Shown here one piece after another: positions 28,474-36,044 of a stretch of 41,213 bases of DNA (positions within the stretch are counted from its first letter, which is position 1; each line of letters starts with the position of its first letter). The stretch comes from Chloroflexota bacterium (lineage in GTDB: Bacteria; Chloroflexota; Dehalococcoidia; JACPQK01). The notes beneath the pieces are model-generated. The model was not told the DNA's origin and ran no database searches. It saw only the letters and a list, made by a program, of their open reading frames with translations. The stretch covers positions 1 to 41,213 of the forward strand of contig JACPQM010000099.1 of NCBI GenBank assembly GCA_016190505.1. The letters run 5' to 3'. A program made the position numbers and the translations under genes.

Positions 28474-30135
28474 GTGGCCAAAGGTGGGCCAGACCAGGGT
28501 AACGAGGGTAAGAAGGACCCGTTCGACAAGAAGGACCTGTTCACGCCCACGGGCGAGTTGCCGGGCGGCTACGACATGGGCATGGCCCGGGCCTATGCGC
28601 TGGACCACGCCAAGAAGACCCAGGGCGAGCACGTGGGCCGGGGCAAAGGCCGCCGGCTGCTGGTGTGGGAGATCGAGACCTCCCGCTTCGACGAGGACGC
28701 GGAGTGCTGGGAGATCGTCCTCTCCTGCCAGCCGGAAAAGGCCCACGTGGAGCAAAAGGGGGTATGGGTCTACCACGTGCGGGCCATGGGCGGCCTCATG
28801 CCGGGCACCCCCATCCAGAAGCAAAGCCTGGTGTACACCCCTTCCACAGGCCCATCCCGAGATGTCGTGATGAACCCAGTGAAGGGGCGCGGCCTGCCCG
28901 CGGCTCCCAAGGCGGGCCGGCCCTGGCTGCTGGCCCTGGGCGGCCTGGTCGCCCTGGCCGTGCTGGCTGGCGCCGGTGGTCTTCTTTTCCTGGGCGGGAT
29001 GCCGGGGGTGTCGCCCGCAACTACGCCCACACCTGTCGCCGTGGTGCTGCCGCCGGCCACAGCGACGCGCACGCCTGATGCGACCACAACGCCGGCGCCA
29101 ATACCCACGCCAGGCCCGGTGCCCACACCCACGCTCACGCCTGTACCCATACCTACGGCTGTGGAACCACCGCCGACGCCCACTCGCGTGCCTGCACCCA
29201 CGCCTGCATCCATACCGACGCTTGCACCCACCCCGATACCTACGCCGACCCCCGTACCAACGCCAACGCCAGTGCCCACAGCTACGGCTGCGCCCATAGC
29301 GACTGTGGCTACTGTGGTGACACCTACGCCCACGCCGTCACTGCGTGGCCGCATCGCCTTCCGTTCCAACCGGGACGGGAATTGGGATATCTACGTCATG
29401 AGCGCCGACGGCACCGGCCAGACCAACCTCACCCGCAACAGCGCCGATGACCACTGGCCGGCCTGGTCGCCCGACGGCTTCCGCATCGCGTTCACCTCCA
29501 ACCGGGACGGGAACGACGAGATCTACGTCATGAACGCCGATGGCTCCGGCCAGACACGCCTCACCAACAACAGCGCCAGTGACAGGGCACCATTCTGGTC
29601 CCCCGATGGAGAGAAGATCGCGTTCACCTCCAGCCGGGATGGGAACGACGAGGTCTACGTGATGAACGCTGACGGCACCGGCCAGACGAACCTCACGCGG
29701 AACAGCGCCGTGGACGGAGGCTCCTCTTGGTCGCCGGATGGGACCCGCCTCGCCTTCGCTTCTGTGAGGAACAGGAACTGGGATATCTACGTGATGAACG
29801 CCGACGGCACCGGCCAGACCCGACTCACGGACAGCCTGGCCGACGATTATGCTCCAGCCTGGTCGCCGGACGGGGGCCACATCGCGTTCGTCTCGACGCG
29901 GGACGTCAATTATGAGATCTACGTCATGAACATGGACGGGACCGGCCAGACGAACCTCACCCGTAACAGCGCCAATGACGCACACCCGGTCTGGGCACCA
30001 GATGGGAATTACCTCGCTTTCGAGTCCTGGCGGGACGGTAACGCCGAAATCTACGTCATGAAGGCTGATGGCGCCGGCCAGACCCGCCTCACGACAAACA
30101 GCGCCGATGACTTCTTCCCCGCTTGGGGGCGGTAG
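28474..30135 (+). CDS. Membrane-anchored six-repeat TolB-like propeller protein
   Basis: This protein of about 553 residues has four parts. An N-terminal domain (about 1-110; KDPFDKKDLFTPTGELPGGY, a WEI-x-x-DEDAECWEIVL strand pair and VRAMGGLMPGTPI) is of a kind I do not recognise. A single membrane helix follows (PWLLALGGLVALAVLAGAGG), then a long Pro/Thr linker, then six PD40 (TolB-like) repeats of about 43 residues with IAF-x-S-x-RDGN and [15 protein letters not shown]. Six repeats make one complete beta-propeller outside the membrane. The GTG at 28474 follows AAAGGGG; the GTG before it is equally possible. The ligand is unknown; the helix position implies a cytoplasmic sensor-like domain coupled to an external propeller. 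Confidence 0.82.
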   Translation: MAKGGPDQGNEGKKDPFDKKDLFTPTGELPGGYDMGMARAYALDHAKKTQGEHVGRGKGRRLLVWEIETSRFDEDAECWEIVLSCQPEKAHVEQKGVWVYHVRAMGGLMPGTPIQKQSLVYTPSTGPSRDVVMNPVKGRGLPAAPKAGRPWLLALGGLVALAVLAGAGGLLFLGGMPGVSPATTPTPVAVVLPPATATRTPDATTTPAPIPTPGPVPTPTLTPVPIPTAVEPPPTPTRVPAPTPASIPTLAPTPIPTPTPVPTPTPVPTATAAPIATVATVVTPTPTPSLRGRIAFRSNRDGNWDIYVMSADGTGQTNLTRNSADDHWPAWSPDGFRIAFTSNRDGNDEIYVMNADGSGQTRLTNNSASDRAPFWSPDGEKIAFTSSRDGNDEVYVMNADGTGQTNLTRNSAVDGGSSWSPDGTRLAFASVRNRNWDIYVMNADGTGQTRLTDSLADDYAPAWSPDGGHIAFVSTRDVNYEIYVMNMDGTGQTNLTRNSANDAHPVWAPDGNYLAFESWRDGNAEIYVMKADGAGQTRLTTNSADDFFPAWGR

Positions 30136-30139
30136 TCTG

Positions 30140-30167
30140 GTAGGGGCGTATGGCCATACGCCCCTAC
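30140..30167. repeat. Perfect 28-bp palindrome, GTAGGGGC family
   Basis: GTAGGGGCGTATGG and CCATACGCCCCTAC, self-complementary over all 28 bases, just after the TolB-like stop. Outer arms equal those at 1081-1108, while the core differs in matched positions. Confidence 0.9.
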
Positions 30168-30187
30168 GGTATGCACACCCGAACCGC

Positions 30188-30216
30188 TTGACACGCGCCG
30201 TGCCGCGCAGTATCGT
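30188..30216 (+). promoter_or_regulatory. Duplicated promoter before the truncated TolB-like copy
   Basis: TTGACA (30188-30193), 17-base spacer, TATCGT (30211-30216), followed by TCCGCTTGTCACGAA as at 28414-28428. The promoter is intact although the gene behind it is broken. Confidence 0.75.
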
Positions 30217-30253
30217 TCCGCTTGTCACGAAGACTGGGTGAGGTTGACCGCAA

Positions 30254-30735
30254 TTGGCTGAACAGAAGAAGGACCCCTTCGACAAAAAGGAGGACCTGTT
30301 CACGCCCACGGGTGAGCTCAAGGGCGGCTACGACCTGGGCATGGCCCGGGCCTATGCCCTGGAGCACGCCAAGAAGACCGGGGGCGAGGGCGTGGGCAGG
30401 GGCAAGGACGCCCGCCCCCTCATCTGGGAGATAGAGAAGGCGGGGTGGGATGATGACGCCGAGTGCTGGGAGGTGGTGCTCAGCGTCCAGCCCGCTCGGG
30501 CACAGGTCCAGCAGAAGGGCATCTGGCTCTATCACGTGCGGCCCATGGGCGGGCTGCTCCCGGGCACACCTTTGCTACGCCAGGAGCTGCTATATACCCT
30601 TTCGCCAGGCTCATCGCCTTCACGTCGGACCGGGACGGCAACTTCGAGATCTATGTCATGAACGCGGATGGCACCGATCAGCGCCGCCTGACCAACAACC
30701 CGGCGGAGGACGTGGTTCCCGCCTGGGGGCCGTAG
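30254..30735 (+). pseudogene. Truncated, frameshifted duplicate of the TolB-like gene
   Basis: The first part (TTG start at 30254) repeats the N-terminal domain of the preceding gene: [54 protein letters not shown]. At about 30600 the membrane helix, linker and five propeller repeats are missing. The final propeller repeat ([20 protein letters not shown]…VVPAWGP) continues in a different frame and ends at 30735. In the original frame the protein stops at 30661 after a short unrelated tail. Deletion between imperfect repeats explains it. A short soluble form of the N-domain may still be made, since promoter and start are intact. Confidence 0.8.
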
Positions 30736-31016
30736 CTGGCACGTCGTAGAGATGGGACTCCGTGCCTGCCCACCACCACGCCCGCCCGGGGGAGCGCACG
30801 GAGTCGCTCCCCTACACCGTCGGTGCTCAACCCTGGCGGGACGCTCCAACCTGGCAGTACATTCAGACCGAGGGCGGGCACAAGGCCTGCCCCTACGGGT
30901 TGCCCTTGCGCCCAGCACTTGAAGCAGGACAACACCCCCCGGTCGCTGGGTCTACCCCCGTGGTGAAGTTGTACGCCCGGGCGCTTTGTAGAGAATAGTA
31001 GAATAGTACTGGGGAT
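30736..31016. other. Intergenic stretch with partial palindromes
   Basis: No gene seen. Fragments of the GTAGGGGC family occur at about 30788-30815 (GGGGAGCG / CGCTCCCC) and 30870-30898 (CTGCCCCTACGG). An AT-richer segment (AGAATAGTAGAATAGTACT, about 30993-31010) probably contains the -10 of the next gene. Confidence 0.6.
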
Positions 31017-31085
31017 GGTGATCGGAGAGAAAAGTCCGATTGCCACCGCGAAACAGGCATCCTCGGCAGTTCGGTATCGAGGATG
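31017..31085 (+). promoter_or_regulatory. Two-hairpin 5' leader of unknown class
   Basis: Hairpin 1 pairs GGTG-ATCGGA (31017-31026) with TCCGAT-tg-CCACC (31035-31047). Hairpin 2 pairs CATCCTCG (31058-31065) with CGAGGATG (31078-31085). Both lie between a likely promoter and the ribosome site of the membrane protein gene at 31107. No known riboswitch class was recognised and there is no T run, so any control would act on translation. Confidence 0.45.
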
Positions 31086-31106
31086 TGAAAGATGGGAGGA
31101 GAGAGG

Positions 31107-31649
31107 ATGAACATTCGTCGCCTTGCTAGAAGAGAGCTGCTGCTGTACGGAATCGTGGGAGGAATTGCAGCCGGCCTGGTGTTTGCCGTTGCCGAGATGT
31201 TCATGAATCTCGCGCTAGGGGAAGCCTTCCTCGGCCCCGTGCGAATGATCTCCAGCATCGTCCTGGGGACTGGGGCTATCGAGCCAGGCTACTCGCTGCC
31301 TACCGCCCTGGTCGTTGGCCTGGGAGTGCACATGGCCCTTTCGGCGCTGTATGGCATCATCTTCGCTGGAGGCCTGGCGCTTGTGAGGCGCATCACGTCT
31401 CCGGCGACGTACCTTGTGCCCTATGGCGCGGTATTCGGGCTTGCGCTGTGGATTGTCAACTTTCTGCTCATCGCACCAGTGCTGTTCCCGCAGTTTGCGA
31501 CAGTGAACCAGCTCTGGAACGGCTTTGTGGCACATACCTTGTTCTACGGCGCGGTGCTCGGCGGCGTAGTCGCCTGGGCCAAGCGATGGAGGGCGCCGGC
31601 AGCCGAAGTCACTCCTCTGGAGGAGAAGGAAGAGCGTAAGGCAGCCTAG
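31107..31649 (+). CDS. Polytopic membrane protein of unknown function
   Basis: This 180-residue protein has four hydrophobic segments at about residues 11-31, 65-90, 104-128 and 142-160, and a charged C-terminal tail ending EEKEERKAA. The start ATG at 31107 follows GGGAGGAGAG. I do not recognise the family with confidence. It stands alone, behind a structured leader, with a GTAGGGGC palindrome starting 11 bases after its stop. Confidence 0.8.
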   Translation: MNIRRLARRELLLYGIVGGIAAGLVFAVAEMFMNLALGEAFLGPVRMISSIVLGTGAIEPGYSLPTALVVGLGVHMALSALYGIIFAGGLALVRRITSPATYLVPYGAVFGLALWIVNFLLIAPVLFPQFATVNQLWNGFVAHTLFYGAVLGGVVAWAKRWRAPAAEVTPLEEKEERKAA

Positions 31650-31659
31650 ACGCCCGCCA

Positions 31660-31733
31660 GTAGGGGCGACCCGCCGGGTCGCCCCTACCATTGTGCCCGC
31701 CGGAGGTGGGGCGAGGCGCCGCCTCGCCCCTAC
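31660..31733. repeat. Two adjacent GTAGGGGC-family palindromes
   Basis: GTAGGGGCGACCC-gcc-GGGTCGCCCCTAC (31660-31688; 13-base perfect arms) is followed by GTGGGGCGAGGC / GCCTCGCCCCTAC (31706-31733). They fill the space between convergent genes, each with a different inner core that keeps pairing. Confidence 0.9.
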
Positions 31734-31750
31734 GCAGGTTGCATCGGCGC

Positions 31751-32554
31751 CTATCGTCCCTGCCACTGGGGCTTGCGCTTCTCGGCGAAGGCCTTGGGGC
31801 CTTCAATGTAGTCGTGACCTACCAGGTTCACCCGGTTGATCTTGGCCCCCAGCATTTTGGCCTCTTCCATGCCCATGTCCAGCCCCCGCCAGATAGCCTC
31901 CACCGCGAGCATGGTGGCCAGCGGCGCCTTCTCGGCGATGGTGGCCGCCAGTTGGGTGGCCGTGGGCACCAGGTCCTTCAGGGGCACCACCTGGCTGACC
32001 AGCCCGATGCGGTAGGCCTCCCTGGCGTCTATGCGCTCCTTGCTGCCCATGAGCACCATGCGCATGATGCGCTCCAGGGGCACCCGCCGGCTCAGGCCGA
32101 TGGGTTCGATCCAGGACACCCAGCCGATCTCCAGGTGGGTATCGAAGAAGGTGGCGTTCTCAGCGCAGATACAGATATCGGTATCGGCGATGAAGTGCAG
32201 GCCGCCGCCCACTACCATGCCGTTGACCGCGGTGATGACCGGCTTGAAGCAATCGTTCATGCGGGCAGTGATGCGCAGCTTGTGGCCGGTGTCCACGTAG
32301 CGGTCCTCGGCGTCCATGCCTTCAATGGCTCCCAGCTCCGCGGACTCCTTCACGTCCACCCCAGTGCAGAACGCCCTGTCGCCGGCGCCGGTGACCACGG
32401 CCACCCGGACCTGGGGGTCGAACTTGACGTCGTCCCAGATGCGGTACAGCTCGCTGTTCATCTTGAGGCTGAAGGAGTTGAGGGCCTGGGGACGGTTCAG
32501 GGTGATGGTAGCGATGTGGTCCTTCTTCTCGTAGGAAATGGTCTCGTAAGCCAT
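31751..32554 (-). CDS. Enoyl-CoA hydratase/isomerase family protein
   Basis: This 267-residue crotonase-fold enzyme has HIATITLNRPQALNSF at the N-terminus, AVVTGAGDRAFCTGVDVKES (oxyanion-hole strand) near residue 60, and MVVGGGLHFIADTDICICAENATFFDTHLEIGW near 115, where one of the two catalytic acids usually lies. The second usual glutamate position reads EIGWVSWIEPIGLSRRV. The start at 32554 (MAYETISYEKK) follows AAGGAGGTCCC. CoA-ester hydration in fatty-acid or carboxylic-acid breakdown is likely; the exact substrate is not evident. It diverges from the amidohydrolase gene. Confidence 0.9.
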   Translation of the reverse strand: MAYETISYEKKDHIATITLNRPQALNSFSLKMNSELYRIWDDVKFDPQVRVAVVTGAGDRAFCTGVDVKESAELGAIEGMDAEDRYVDTGHKLRITARMNDCFKPVITAVNGMVVGGGLHFIADTDICICAENATFFDTHLEIGWVSWIEPIGLSRRVPLERIMRMVLMGSKERIDAREAYRIGLVSQVVPLKDLVPTATQLAATIAEKAPLATMLAVEAIWRGLDMGMEEAKMLGAKINRVNLVGHDYIEGPKAFAEKRKPQWQGR

Positions 32555-32704
32555 GGGACCTCCTTGCACATCTTTGTGGGCCAAACCACAGATAGCTTAT
32601 GGTGCGGCCAATAATCTGTCAAGGCGTCGGTCACCTATTGTATCATCGAGTGGCAGACCGGCCAACGGGAGACTACGGTAGACACCATCTTCTACAACGC
32701 CAAC

Positions 32705-34288
32705 GTGCTCACCCAGGACCCGCTCACGCCCCGGGCTCAGCTTGTGGCAGTGGAGGATGGGCGTATTGTCGCTCTGGGCAGAAACCAGGACCGGGAGCAC
32801 CTTCAGGGCCCGGGCACACGCCTGGTGGACTGTCAGGGCCGCACGCTTGTGCCCGGCTTCGTGGACGCGCACATGCACTTTCTCGCCCTGGCCAGTCCCG
32901 ATGCATCGGGACTGGCCGTGGACTGCCGCCCTCCGAAAGTAACGTCTATCCCCGAGCTGATCGCGACCATCCGGCGTCGCGCCGAACAGGTCCCGCCAGG
33001 CACCTGGATACGGGCCACCCGCTACGACGAGTTTCACCTGCGGGAGCGGCGGCATCCTACCCGCTGGGAACTGGACCAGGCCGCTCCGGACCGCCCGGTC
33101 AAGCTAAGCCATCGCTCGGGACACGCCTGCGTCCTCAACAGCCTGGCCCTGCGCCTGGCCGGAATCCACGAAGAGAGGCCCGAGCCGCCCGGCGGGCTCT
33201 TCGACCGGGACCTGGATACGGGCCGGCTGACCGGCCTACTCTTTGGCATGGGCCGCCACCTGGAAAAGGTACTGCCCCCCCTGAGTGCGGAGGAACTGAC
33301 AACCGGTGCCCGCTTGGCCTCGCAAAAATGCCTCAGCCACGGCATCACCGCCGTCCACGATGCCACGGAGAGCAACACGCTGGAGGACTGGCGCACCTTC
33401 CAACGCCTGCGCGACAGCGGCGCCCTGGCGCTGCGGGTGACCATGATGCTGGGCGCAAGCGCCCTGGTTGAGGCGGCCGGCCAGGGGCTGGCCCATGGCT
33501 CGGGGGATTCCTGGCTGCGCCTGGGCTGGGCCAAGACCATGCTGGACGAGACCACGGGCGAGCTAGAGCCATCGCCCCAGGAGCTGAGGGCCCTCGTCCT
33601 CGACGCGCAGGCCAATGGCTGGCCCGTGGCCATTCATGCGATCGAAGAAGAGGCCATCGCCGCGGCCCTGGATGTGCTGGAGGCGGCCCCAACCCCTGAC
33701 CCCTTCCCGAAACGGGAAGGGGGAAATATCTCCTCTCCCCGTTTCGGGGAGAGGCTGGGAGAGAGGTCCGCGCCCCTATTCCGACACAGGATCGAGCACT
33801 GTTCCGTGTGCCCGCCGCCGCTGCTGGCCCGGCTGGCCCGGGTAGCTCCGGTGGTCGTCACACAGCCCGGATTCGTGTACCACAGCGGCGAACGCTACCT
33901 GGAGGAGGTGGACGAGGCCCAGCGCCCCTGGCTCTACCGCACCGGCTCCATGCTCCGGGTGGGACTTGAGGTCGCCGGCAGCTCGGATGCGCCGGTGACC
34001 CCTGCGGAGCCTCTCATTGGCATGTACGCCGCCGTCACCCGCCGGGCGGAGAGCGGGCAAGAGGTCGTGCCCCAAGAGGCGACGTCTGCCGGGCAGGCCC
34101 TGGCCCTGTTCACCACTAGGGCGGCCTACGCTTTGGGCCTGGAGGACGAGTTGGGCTCCCTGGCGCCCGGCAAGCGGGCAGATATGGTCTTGCTTGGCGC
34201 TGACCCCACCAGCGTGCCGCCGGACACCATCAAGGACATTCGCGTGGAGGCCACGTACATAGACGGACGGTGCGTGTGGGAGAGGTAG
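32705..34288 (+). CDS. Amidohydrolase family protein (YtcJ-like) with repeat inserts
   Basis: This 527-residue metal-dependent hydrolase of the YtcJ-like group has GRTLVPGFVDAHMHFLAL near residue 50 (HxH metal ligands), the histidine in HRIEHCSVCP near 360, and GSSDAPVTPAEPLIGMY near 425 with the conserved aspartate. The usual late block GSLAPGKRADMVLL is present. The first canonical start is GTG 32705, but the eight codons before it read DTIFYNAN, a typical family start. The real start may be non-canonical (ACG 32675) or lost. Two repeats are translated in frame: a palindrome giving ASPDASGLA near residue 65, and a two-hairpin element giving about 25 residues near 330-355. Confidence 0.82.
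   Translation: MLTQDPLTPRAQLVAVEDGRIVALGRNQDREHLQGPGTRLVDCQGRTLVPGFVDAHMHFLALASPDASGLAVDCRPPKVTSIPELIATIRRRAEQVPPGTWIRATRYDEFHLRERRHPTRWELDQAAPDRPVKLSHRSGHACVLNSLALRLAGIHEERPEPPGGLFDRDLDTGRLTGLLFGMGRHLEKVLPPLSAEELTTGARLASQKCLSHGITAVHDATESNTLEDWRTFQRLRDSGALALRVTMMLGASALVEAAGQGLAHGSGDSWLRLGWAKTMLDETTGELEPSPQELRALVLDAQANGWPVAIHAIEEEAIAAALDVLEAAPTPDPFPKREGGNISSPRFGERLGERSAPLFRHRIEHCSVCPPPLLARLARVAPVVVTQPGFVYHSGERYLEEVDEAQRPWLYRTGSMLRVGLEVAGSSDAPVTPAEPLIGMYAAVTRRAESGQEVVPQEATSAGQALALFTTRAAYALGLEDELGSLAPGKRADMVLLGADPTSVPPDTIKDIRVEATYIDGRCVWER
32890..32917. repeat. Perfect 28-bp palindrome inside the amidohydrolase gene
   Basis: GGCCAGTCCCGAT-gc-ATCGGGACTGGCC is self-complementary over 28 bases. 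Its TCCCGA/TCGGGA heart is that of the short CCCGAC family. It is translated as ASPDASGLA, directly after the HxH metal motif. Confidence 0.85.
33688..33768. repeat. Two-hairpin repeat inserted in frame in the amidohydrolase
   Basis: CCCTTCCCG-aaa-CGGGAAGGG (33701-33721) and CTCTCCCCG-ttt-CGGGGAGAG (33733-33753), followed by CTGGGAGAGAGG. This is a relative of the CTCTCCC..GGGAGAG repeats at 14108 and 26306. It encodes PTPDPFPKREGG and SSPRFGERLGERS, a sequence with no resemblance to the enzyme family. Confidence 0.85.
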
Positions 34289-34634
34289 CCGCCCCATAGG
34301 CGTTAGGATAGCCATTTGCCGCACGGCAACGAATAGAGCCAGCCCGCCGTTCATCTTGACGCCCAGAGGTATATGCCCTCATCCTCTGGGACAGCGCAGC
34401 GTGGGCCTCGGAGACTACCCCGGCCAGCGCCAAGGGAGAGAGCTAGACCTGTCCTGAGCAAAGCCGAAGGAGTGAGGGAAGACCCCGCGCCCTCGTGTCT
34501 GCAAGGTATGCAAGGTGTGGGGACGGACCGCGCCCCAAGGTATAAAAAAGGCTCCGCACGCCGTTGACAAAAGTGATATAATGCGCATTTGGTTTTAGAT
34601 TGCATTCATCTATCCATTTTCGAAGGGTGGCCAC
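34289..34634. other. Intergenic stretch with a repeat fragment and promoter
   Basis: No gene seen. CCTGTCCTGAGCAAAGCCGA (34448-34467) is the reverse of a fragment at about 11697-11724 (CTTCGGCTATGCTCAGGACA), another interspersed repeat. TATAAT at 34577-34582 is a perfect -10, preceded at only 7 bases by TTGACA (34564-34569), so its -35 is not that hexamer. A leader of about 45 bases leads to the radical SAM gene. Confidence 0.55.
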
Positions 34635-36014
34635 ATGAGGGTATTGCTTGTCCAACCACCAGTTCCAGCGTTACAGGTGGGCTACTCGCGTATGATCATG
34701 CCCGAGCCCCTGGCGCTGGAGATGGTGGCCGCCTCAGTCCCCGAGCACGAGGTCAGGCTGATTGACCTCCGGGTGGACCCGGACCTGTCGGCTGCGCTGA
34801 GCACGTTCCAGCCGCAGCTAGTAGGCGTGACCGGGCTCACCGTCCACGTGCCCAGCATGCTCAAGATCTGCCGGCAGACCAAAGCGGAGCTGCCCTCCGC
34901 GGTGACCGTAGTCGGGGGCTACCATGCCAGCCTGTGCCCCCAGGACCTGGACCAGCCCTGTGTGGACATCATGGTCCGGGGTGAGGGCGAGCTGACCTTC
35001 CCCGAGCTGGTGGAGACCCTGGAGACCGGCGGCGACCTGGCCCGCGTCGCGGGCATCAACTACCGGCAGGACGGGCAACTTGTGGCCAACAAGTGGCGCA
35101 CGCCTGCCAAGAAGCTGGATAGCCTGCCCCTGCCGGACCATCACCTCTCCGACCCCTTCCGCCATCAGTACCACTTCCAATTCTGGGAAAACCCCTATCT
35201 TGTAGAGACCGCCCGGGGCTGCCCGTACCGCTGCACCTTCTGCGCCGTGTGGAAGTTCCACCAGGGTATGTGCCGTCTGCGCGCTCCTGAGCTTGTGGTC
35301 CAGGAGCTGGCCACACTGCCCACGGACATGGTGTGCTTCGTGGACGACAACTTCTGGCAGAACCTGAAGCGCTCGGAGCACCTTGCCCAATTGATAGCGG
35401 ACGCGGGACTCAGGCAGCGGTACTGGATACAGGCCCGGGCCGACAGCATCGTGCGCCGCCCCCGCATCGTGGAGCAATGGGCCAGGGTAGGCCTGAGCGC
35501 CGCCCTCATCGGCTTCGAGAAGTTCCGCGACGACGAGTTGGCGGGCGTCAACAAGCACAGCTCCGTTTCGATCAACGAGAAGGCCGCAGCCATCATGAAG
35601 GCCAATGGAGTGGACATCTGGGGCGCCTTCATCGTGGACCCCCAATGGACCGGCGAGGACTTCGACGCCCTAATCGAGTACGTTCACAAGCTCGAGATAC
35701 GGTTTCCTTTTTTCACTATCCTCACGCCCCTTCCGGGCACAGCTTTCTTTCAGGAGAAGATCCATGAGCTGAGGACAAAGAACTTCGAAGTCTATGACCT
35801 GTTGCACACCGTCCTGCCTACCAAGCTGCCCCTGGAGGAGTTCTACACCCACATGGCCCGTCTCTACGCCAGCACCACTCTGGGCTGGGCCGAGCTCAAG
35901 CGCCGGATCAAGGCTGGGGTCATCCCGCCTTCCGCGCTGAGGCGTGCGCGCGCCATCCTGGAGCAGGTGACAGACCCCCAGGCCTACCTCGTAGGCAACA
36001 GGCAGCCCGTTTAG
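34635..36014 (+). CDS. B12-binding-type radical SAM protein
   Basis: This 459-residue protein has an N-terminal cobalamin-binding-like domain (about 1-150: VLLVQPPVPALQ, VGVTGLTVHVPSMLKICR, TVVGGYHASLCPQ, VRGEGELTFPELV). A radical SAM domain follows, with the cluster motif CPYRCTFC near residue 197, then FVDDNFW and a C-terminal helical tail. The layout is that of class B radical SAM methyltransferases and related enzymes such as BchE or hopanoid-modifying proteins. The substrate is unknown. The start ATG follows AAGGGTGGCC. It is followed after 30 bases by FabF, so a lipid- or polyketide-like substrate is a guess from context. Confidence 0.87.
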   Translation: MRVLLVQPPVPALQVGYSRMIMPEPLALEMVAASVPEHEVRLIDLRVDPDLSAALSTFQPQLVGVTGLTVHVPSMLKICRQTKAELPSAVTVVGGYHASLCPQDLDQPCVDIMVRGEGELTFPELVETLETGGDLARVAGINYRQDGQLVANKWRTPAKKLDSLPLPDHHLSDPFRHQYHFQFWENPYLVETARGCPYRCTFCAVWKFHQGMCRLRAPELVVQELATLPTDMVCFVDDNFWQNLKRSEHLAQLIADAGLRQRYWIQARADSIVRRPRIVEQWARVGLSAALIGFEKFRDDELAGVNKHSSVSINEKAAAIMKANGVDIWGAFIVDPQWTGEDFDALIEYVHKLEIRFPFFTILTPLPGTAFFQEKIHELRTKNFEVYDLLHTVLPTKLPLEEFYTHMARLYASTTLGWAELKRRIKAGVIPPSALRRARAILEQVTDPQAYLVGNRQPV

Positions 36015-36044
36015 GCAGGTCATGTTCTCGTTGGGAGGGTTCAT

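Noticed and set aside
29338..30321. 327-codon minus-strand frame opposite the propeller repeats
   Set aside because: Its internal repetition simply mirrors the PD40 repeats on the plus strand.
34564..34582. TTGACA plus TATAAT as one promoter before the radical SAM gene
   Set aside because: Spacing is only 7 bases; the two hexamers cannot be used together.
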